A DNA stretch of 64,000 nucleotides from assembly GCF_040712315.1 (NCBI RefSeq), contig NC_134022.1, forward strand, positions 3,782,001 through 3,846,000, read 5' to 3'. Both the position numbers and the translations under genes were made by a program. Position 1 is the stretch's first letter. Every line of letters starts with the position of its first letter. Of this stretch, positions 56,633 to 64,000 are shown piece by piece. Origin of the DNA: Castanea sativa (taxonomy: Eukaryota; Streptophyta; Magnoliopsida; Fagales; Fagaceae). The notes under the pieces were generated by a model. The model was given only the letters and a program-made list of their open reading frames with translations, had not been told where the DNA came from and did no database searches.

Positions 56633-59600
56633 ATGGGTTGGAATTGGAGAAATGGGTATCAAGAAGTGGCGAATACAAGGCCTCTGTTCTTGACAATTTA
56701 CGCCACTGTCATCATTGGTGTAATCTTCTCCTCTTTCTATGTCTTCTCGGCTATATATTCCAATTCTTTGGTTGACTCCTCCATCTCATGGCTCTCCTCT
56801 CCACCTTCAGCTATTTCCTCTCACAGTATGTTTTTTTCTTTTCTAATCTCTATATGAATTTTATTTTGCCTTCACGTTTTTGCGCACCCATTTGGGTTTT
56901 AGGACGATTGGAGGGTTAATCTCGTTTGCATTTTACTTGGGCTGAGATGGGTTTTTCATATTATTATTTTTTTGTTTGTTAAAATTTTTGCTGATTTGGT
57001 TGGTATAGACTAAACCCATTTGAGTTCTGCTTGTTGGGAGTGTTAAGGTAGAGAATTCTTTTTAGAACCTCAATGTTTTGTACATTTCAAGTAGGAACTA
57101 TGGTAATCAAGTATGGTGCTTGTTTGTGTTTTGCGCTTTTTGTGTCAGTACTTACCGATCTCTATGTATATCTGTTTTGCTTTCACTTTTATGCACACCC
57201 ATTTGGGTTTTAGGTCGACTGGAGGGTTAATCTCGTTTATGTTTTATTTGGGCTGTGATGGGTTTTTCATATTATTAAGCTTTGCTATTAAACATTTTTG
57301 CTGATTTGATTGGTAAGAACTAAACCCATTTGAGTTGTGTGTTGGAGTGTTGGGGTAACAGATTTCTCTTTAGAACTACTTATGCGTTTTGTACATTTCT
57401 ATAGGAACTATGATAATCGAGTTTCGTGCTTTGTTTGTGTTTTGTATCTATTTATGCATACTCATTTGGGTTTTAAGACAATTGTGGAGTTATCTCGTTT
57501 ATATTTTACTTGGGCTGTGATGGGTTTTTCATTTTAAATTCTGTTGTTAAACAATTTTGCTGATTTGGTTGGTAAAAAAAAAAAAAACCCGTTTCAGTTC
57601 TGTGTTAGGGTAGAGAATTTTTTTTAGAACTTCAATGTTTTGCATATTTCAAGTAGGAACTATGACAATCAAGTTTGGTGGCTGTTTGTATTTTGCACTT
57701 TTGATGTCATAACCTACTAATCTCTATTATGCTTTCATTTTTATGCTCACCCATTTAGGTTTAGGTTTTAGTGCAACTGTAAGGCCAATCTCATTTATAT
57801 TTTGCTTGGGTAAAATGGGTTTTCCATATTAATAAGTTATGCTGTTAAACATTTTGCAGTTTTTCTTGGTAAAACTAAAACCATTGAGTCGTGTGTTGGA
57901 GTGTTAGGGTAGAGATTTCTCTTTAGAGCCTTTTTCAATATCTTCTACTTTTCAAGTGGGGACTATGATAATCAATTTTGGTGCTTGTTTGTCTTTTGTA
58001 CTCCTCTCCCAGACCCCATAAAAGTGGGAGCTTTTTCTGCTGGGTAGAGTTTTTTTACCTAGAAAGGTCTATTGTTGTTGGATATTTCTAATTGATCTAA
58101 TTATTTAGAATTAGAATTATTTCAAATTAGAATCTATCTAGAATTAAAATAAATAAGATTAGAATGTGTAGAATATGATTTTAATCTAATTAGATTTCAT
58201 TTCTAATAGTAATCGGTATGTTCCTCCTCCATTCTTCCACTCCGACCCGAAGAGTAACTAGGACTGATTCAGTCACGTTTTCATTCATTTGGAATTTGGG
58301 CTCTTCTACTTCATTTTTTTTGGCTTAGGCATTGGCCTCTTTGGTATCATCTGCACCTTTTTACTTTTTTCTCCAAAATTTTTGTTATGAGTGTTGCATA
58401 TAAGCTCAGATCTTAGGACTGACCAGTTAACATGGGACCTATTTTGGAATGAGCTAATAATAGACTTCTTAAGAGGACTGTTTCCTTGATTATTAGTTTC
58501 AAGAGGGAACTGGAGAAGTTTTTTGAACTGTTTCCTTCTGTTAATGATGCAATATTGCATGAATTGCTAGGATAGATTTGAAAAGCTCATGTTCCTGAGC
58601 ATTATTATTAATACTTGTTCCCTAGAATTTCTATTCTCAATGGTTCATCAAGTTCTCTATTCTCTATGTTTGAGTATGCAATTCACTTTTCTTGATGCAC
58701 ATGCTCTCTCCAGATGTGGATTCTCATCCAACAGAGCCAGCACTCAATTTTTCTCGATCAGCAACAGTGGGTTTAACTACAGGGCCTCAAAGTGTGTTGA
58801 TGCCCCCTATTTGGCAAGTTCCCTCACAAACCAAAAAAATGCCACCTTTGAAGGCTTTTCAACTGACCAAAGAACTGGTTCAGCAAAGGGTGAAAGATAA
58901 CATCATAATAGTGACCTTTGGTAACCATGCATTCATGGATTTTATCCTGACTTGGGTTAAACACTTGACAGATTTGGGGCTCTCTAACCTTCTTATTGGT
59001 AAGCTAAATCTTAATTTTAGCTTCATAGCTTTTTTGCAGTTGCACTCACTTTCCTTAGATATTTGAATATTTATTTTCTTGAAAAAATCATATCCACGTA
59101 TATTATACTTAAGTTTACACCTCTTAAAGGAGTTCAAAATTGTTTTTTAAGGTGCGATGGATACCAAATTGTTGGAGGCTTTGTATTGGAAAGGTATTCC
59201 TGTTTTTGATATGGGCAGCCATATGAGCACAGTTGATGTTGGCTGGGGCTCTCCAACATTTCATAAGATGGGGAGACAAAAAGTTTTTATGATAGATTCA
59301 TTCCTTCCCTATGGTTTCGAACTGTTGATGTGTGATACAGACATGGTTTGGTTGAAGGTACGGTTTCAGCTCAAGTCCTATTTGATCTTCTGCATGATCA
59401 GGGTATTGTTTTTGAATTTTTTTTTTTTTGTGTGTATTTTTACTAAATAAATAAATATCTACTTATGAGTATTTTACTCCATATTGGGCAGGCCAGGGTC
59501 TGGTGGGAAGTGGGGATAACAACTAGAACTTGATATTTAATAATAAATAGAATTAGAATTTTTTCTCCCCAATAATCTATATTATATTCTTTTGCTTTCC

Positions 59601-62600
59601 TTGGTTATAGATTTGTTGATTAGAAGTGCTGAGCAGCAAAAGCATTTATTATGTTTTTGTTCCAATGATATGATTTGTGACCCCAGAACTATTCCACTTT
59701 CGTGGTGAACCTGTTCAGTAGTGATTTTTGTCTTTATTCTTTGATTTTCTTTACCTTTTTCTATTCCCAGTTAGATATCCTGTATATTTTCCCTTATTTA
59801 TTTATTTTATTTCTTTCCTGTTTGTCTTTCTCACTCTCATATTTTGTTTGTTGTGCGACCAATGTTATTTCATCAAGGACACTCTAAGATCAGTATATAT
59901 TTGTTATAATCAGTATCTTTAAGGTTTTTTTCTTTTATACATCTATTATATTCCTTCTGAAGATTACTATTAATCAAACTCACTTTACCTTATCTGCTAT
60001 GTCTTGAAACAGAACCCACTGCCATATTTTGCTCGTTTTCCTGAAGCAGATGTCTTAACTTCTAGTGATCAAGTCGTACCAACAGTTGTTGATGACAGGC
60101 TAGACAATTGGCAACAAGGTGAAGTTTGTAGTAAAACAAGATTTACTGTTCGTGTTTGTCTTTCCTTCGTTTACTTTATTGTTCATAATAACCTCATTTA
60201 TCTCTGTGCAAGCATGCGTTGTTACCCCTTTCGCATATAAGAGTTCTCCTAATGATTGGTGTGTGAAATACTAGTTGAAATCTCATGAACTGATGTGAAA
60301 ATGTGTCTGCCAGTGAATGGATACTTGGAAAGGGTCAACATTTTTTAATGTCCTAGCTTGGAACCAAAACACAATTAAAATTTAATACTATGCTGCAATG
60401 GATTGGCAAGAATGTTAATTTTGATTACATTAAGAAGTAGGGAACTAGTGCAGTATGCTTTTTTGCTATAGAACCCATTACAGTTTGTTACTTTTTTGCA
60501 ATTTTCTGCCACATGGTGCTTCACATATGTGTACAAAGACAAAAGTCTCAGTTAAAAAAAAGGTGAACTCAGGAAAATTTTTAAAGTACAAACTCTTACC
60601 AGGAACCTCTTAGGATGACCTTATTTGCACCCTTTCTCATTCTTTGATGTTTAGAAAGTCCCAGATGCTTTGTTTTCTAGGACAAGTCCCATTCAGTCTT
60701 TCTAGTTATAGGCTCATTATCAAATCATTACTCTTTAATTATCAACTTGGAACTTTATAAACTTTTATCCTTTGGAACTCCATGGTTTAATAAGCACTTT
60801 TTAATTTAAACTCAGGATTTCCTGCTTTAATACCATGTGTAATTACCAATTCTCCCTAAAGCTTAAGCTATGAGGAAATGGTGAATTTAATCACTTAACC
60901 ATAATTCTAACAAGCACCACACTCACAATTTTACTTTTTCATCTTCAACAGTTACTGGAGCCTACAATATAGGAATATTCCACTGGCGGCCAACAGATTC
61001 TGCAAAAAAACTGGCAAAGGCATGGAAAGAAATGCTTATAGCTGATGACAAAATATGGGATCAAAATGGGTTTAATGATCTTTTACACAAGCAGTTAGGA
61101 CCACCTGTGGATGAGGAGAGTGGACTTGTATATGCTTTTGATGGAAATCTCAAGCTGGGAATCCTGCCAGCTAGTATATTTTGTAGTGGACATACTTATT
61201 TTGTCCAGGTAGGATATGTGGAATTGCTCTTTGTAGAATGAGCAGTCTCCTCTCTCTCTCTCTCTCTACGATAGTGATGTGGGAAGTTTGTAGACAATTT
61301 CATTTCAATTTTGTTTTATTTAATTTTAGAAGTCAACTGCATTTTTGCTCAATGAGATTTATTTTAGGTCTTATTAGTTAATTAAATGATTAGTATTTTA
61401 TTTATTTTCCTAAAGTCGAGGTTATATTTGTAATTCAATAAATGCTTTCCTAGATCAACTAGAATTAGGGTTTTAGTTTTAGTAGTCTATATAATTGTGT
61501 TCTTGTACTCCTATGGAGACAAGTTAAGATGAATACATTTCAATTGGAACCTTTTCAAATGGCTTGGTGTTGATTCCAGCCAACCATAGATGATTTTCTA
61601 TCCCACTTGGTGTTATTTCCAAGCAAATTTAGGTGCTGATTTCTAGGGTATTTTTATTTTTCTATTCAGTTTTCATGTTGCGTCAAATTTTTTTCTACCT
61701 CAAAATGCTAGACATTCATTTTCTTTGCTAATTTTATTTGAGGCAACTATTACCACTGAGCTTGTAAGAATTTTAATTGACCTGATTAATATAGCTGAAC
61801 AAACTGTATATCAAGCATGCCCTAAACCCTAATGCTATAATCGCAGGCCATGTATCAGCAATTCAGATTGGAGCCATATGCAGTGCATACCACATTTCAG
61901 TATGCAGGTACTGAAGGAAAGCGGCACCGGCTTCGGGAAGCCATGGTTTTCTATGATCCACCAGAATACTATGATTCACCAGGTAATTCGGTGCCACATG
62001 TTGCATGTCTCGCCAATTTATCTTAGGTTGCATATCTTATTCAATATTATAATTCATTATTCTGTAGACATGAGTCTCTCAAGGTGTTGCAGGGTCTTTG
62101 ATTCAGTGATCTGCATGGCTTGTTGATTGTCTATAATCCTTTGTATCTGCATCTCAGACCAAGTATAAAAAAAAGGACCCTTCACCTTTGCAGATTATCC
62201 TTGATGAAGGGGCCTAAAAATCTACAAATATGCCTTCTTTAAACATTAGTTTTTTAGCCTTTGAGGAATGCACTACTGCAAAGTATAATTACTACTATCA
62301 GAATGGAATGAGTTATGGTGTTTCAATTAATAATCTTGACAACTTGACCATTATCAGAATGGAATGAGTTCATGCATAAACTGCCCTTCCCTGCTGGAAC
62401 AGGTTTGATAGTACACCCTTAACTTAAGCAGGGAGCAGGGATGGGAATTTCAGGGCTGATCCATGTTGGATTTGGGAGATTGTGGGAATTTTTGTATCAC
62501 CACTGCCCATGTTGTTTGTCCATCTTAATTCCATCATTGAAGTAGTAGGTTAGAACAACATATTATATATCTTAAGGTGAAGGAGCTACAATGAGATGTA

Positions 62601-63304
62601 AAATGCCAAAATGAAGAGCATTTTGTATTTGCTCCGTTCTTGATATTTCTCATATGGTAATGCATGATTCCACTCTGCAAGGGGTGGGTAATGTAGAACA
62701 GGTTTGCAATAATAAGAAACCTCAGGCTTCACCACCTAAGGTTGCTTGGAATCACCAGCAAAATGTAGAGAAAACTGTTAACCCAAAATGTTTTTATTTA
62801 AATTGTTTTGCAAGAATACGAAAGAAAAGGAAAAACAGAAAACCATAGGCTTGACCATATAGGGTGCTTGGAATCACCACAAAGGTTTAGAGAAAACTGA
62901 CTCAGAAAGATTTTAATTCTAACTGCACTGCTCAAACTATTGCCATAGCCTCTTTTAAATAGGCTTAAGGATTACATCAATAAGCACCATTGCATCAAAT
63001 GAAATCTGGTATCTCAAACCAAATAAAGTCTGCCAACATTAACTCTGGTTGCACTCTTGGCATCACTGAGCATAGTTGGTATATATGACAATGGCAATAA
63101 CAATGAAGTAATGAGAGAGAGAGAGAGAGAATGTGACACTATGTATTAACCATATTCAGTGGAATGAAATAGAACAAATTTATCTGGTCTGATTTGTCAT
63201 TGTGTTTTGAACATCGATAAATAATTCTCGACCCTTAGTCCCTTGTGTGTTTTGGGAGGCCATTTTCCTGTCCGAAGGCAAAGTGAGGAATGACAACATA
63301 GGGT

Positions 63305-63357
<53 letters not shown>

Positions 63358-64000
63358 GTGTGCACACACACGAACAGTTGAAGATGTCATCAATTGCTTT
63401 TCCTTTGCTCATTACCTTGGGCACAATTGATAACCAATGATAATATTCTTCTAAAAATATCATAATTTTTTTGATTGCTAAGAATCTTTGGGATGGAATT
63501 TAAGGTTTGACAAACACTTTTCTTGCTTTATGATGTTAACCAATGTCTATTTTCAGTGCACTTAAGTTGTTTTAAGGCAAAAATAGGCAAAAAGTCCACC
63601 TCCCACTGGGTTCTTATCTTCCTGAACTTTGAAAACTCAAATTGTGCTCCTAGAGTCATTAACTTTAATCCCAAGTATCTAGAATATCCTGTTTTATATT
63701 TTATATTTGATGCAGCCATGGAAGATTAATTTGTTATTACTTTACAAGTTCGCCTATTCAAAAATAATCTTTGGGGACCACTTGTGAAGTCCAATTGAAG
63801 TGAAAGTCATGTAGTTTTAATGGTCTAAGTATGAGTCTTTTAGGGTTAAGACAATTTTTATTTGGATGTTTATTTTATTATTATGGTCAATTTTATTTGC
63901 AGGGGAAAATCTGTAATTTTTTAAGCAATTTATTCAAATTAAGGGTATTTTGGTACTTTACTTGAGTCTAGACTCTTCTAGGGGATTCTAAATATCTTAG
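56633..64000 (+). CDS. XEG113: XEG113-type hydroxyproline-O-arabinosyltransferase (GT77), 5' six exons; continues past window
   Basis: Six exons join in frame: 56633-56825, 58714-58998, 59152-59357, 60013-60118, 60952-61208 and 61847-61982, with GT/AG at every junction, giving 394 codons. Residues 18-38 form a type II membrane anchor after a short cytosolic tail. A Ser/Pro-rich stem follows, then the GT77 catalytic domain with VTFGNHAFMDF, MDTKLLEALYWKGIPVFDMG, the DTD metal/nucleotide-sugar motif (221-223, in LMCDTDMVWLK) and TGAYNIGIFHWRPT. From family knowledge, Arabidopsis XEG113 is a Golgi enzyme that extends arabinose chains on extensin hydroxyprolines and affects cell elongation; it has about 640 residues. 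About 250 residues are therefore missing to the right, since the rest of the window is intron 6. The ATG at 56633 was chosen because MGWNWRNGYQE matches the family N terminus. Confidence 0.93.
56866..58005 (+). repeat. Four diverged tandem repeats in XEG113 intron 1
   Basis: A block with CACCCATTTGGGTTTTAGG, TTAATCTCGTTTA, ACTTGGGCTGTGATGGGTTT, TTTGCTGATTTGGTTGGTA and TAGGAACTATGATAATC recurs in the same order. The CACCCATTT motif falls at 56885, 57196, 57459 and 57748, so the units are 311, 263 and 289 bp apart. The units are too diverged for recent slippage. They make up most of the 1888-bp intron. Confidence 0.85.
58006..58713 (+). other. Remainder of XEG113 intron 1
   Basis: No coding sequence is visible. 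An AT-rich stretch at 58075-58210 has repeated GAATTAGAAT words and looks like old transposon DNA without defined ends. The acceptor is CTCTCCAG at 58713. Confidence 0.6.
61209..61846 (+). other. XEG113 intron 5 with LTR-like segment
   Basis: From about 61340 to 61640 the sequence has features of a plant LTR: a CTAGATCAACTAGAATTAGG stretch, a TATA-like CTATATAATTG and a TTGTACTCC region. I found no clear TG...CA ends or target duplication, so this is only a suggestion. A CT tract lies at 61250-61267. Confidence 0.35.
61983..64000 (+). other. XEG113 intron 6 (incomplete)
   Basis: A donor GTAATTCG follows exon 6. I searched the remaining 2 kb in all plus-strand frames for the expected next GT77 exon and did not see it, so the intron runs past the window. 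It contains a GA tract (63113-63129), a 47-bp CT tract (63307-63353) followed by an alternating CACACGTGTGCACACACACG run, and two similar ~60-bp stretches (62682 and 62840 regions) containing GGTTGCTTGGAATCACCA-like sequence. Confidence 0.65.

Noticed and set aside
58306..59137. Minus-strand ORFs over XEG113 intron 1, exon 2 and intron 2
   Set aside because: They are shadows of the plus-strand gene and introns, without domains.

Overview
The window is nuclear DNA of a flowering plant, most likely a woody eudicot. It is AT-rich, genes are sparse and split by GT/AG introns, and most of the sequence is transposon debris (Tat-type Ty3/gypsy, solo LTRs, L1-like LINE 3' ends, tRNA-derived SINEs, MULE, hAT and Harbinger-like elements, a Helitron-like element). 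A member of the Fagales is possible, but nothing seen here proves it.

Layout. 1-6158: AT-rich intergenic DNA with a microsatellite, a short perfect palindrome and a two-copy tandem repeat. 6159-15225 (arm A) and 45188-55775 (arm B): two direct, diverged copies of one ~9 kb segment. Each holds a two-exon receptor-like kinase on the minus strand, an old MULE-like element, an L1-type LINE 3' remnant and a Harbinger-like element with a Helitron-like insert. The kinase in arm B is an open 374-codon gene. The arm A copy has an in-frame stop and damaged kinase motifs. Comparing the arms gives empty and filled sites for a 1113-bp MULE-like element, a 907-bp hAT-like element and a SINE pair in arm B, and for a 579-bp hAT-like element and a small MITE in arm A.

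15226-23456: a foldback MITE, an LRR receptor-kinase pseudogene on the minus strand (17198-18679), a solo LTR (21451-22266) and an Au-like SINE. 23457-41966: a class III peroxidase pseudogene on the plus strand. It is split by a 17.2 kb minus-strand Tat-lineage retrotransposon (23655-40837) and again by a ~0.9 kb DNA element. The retrotransposon keeps gag, protease, RT, two RNase H domains and integrase, plus a degenerate antisense ORF. It has itself been hit by a solo LTR in integrase (27997-29376) and a 6.35 kb LTR-type insertion in gag (32384-38736), which carries further insertions.

41967-45187: unassigned DNA, then a hAT transposase remnant next to arm B. 56633 to the window end: the one clearly functional conserved gene, an XEG113-type arabinosyltransferase (GT77) on the plus strand. 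Six exons that join in frame give 394 codons, and the 3' part lies beyond the window. Intron 1 carries four diverged ~290-bp tandem repeats.

The genes form no pathway. The main value of the window is a readable sequence of events: older elements shared by both arms, duplication, arm-specific insertions, and nested destruction of a peroxidase gene. All family names come from motif recognition by eye; no database search was run.
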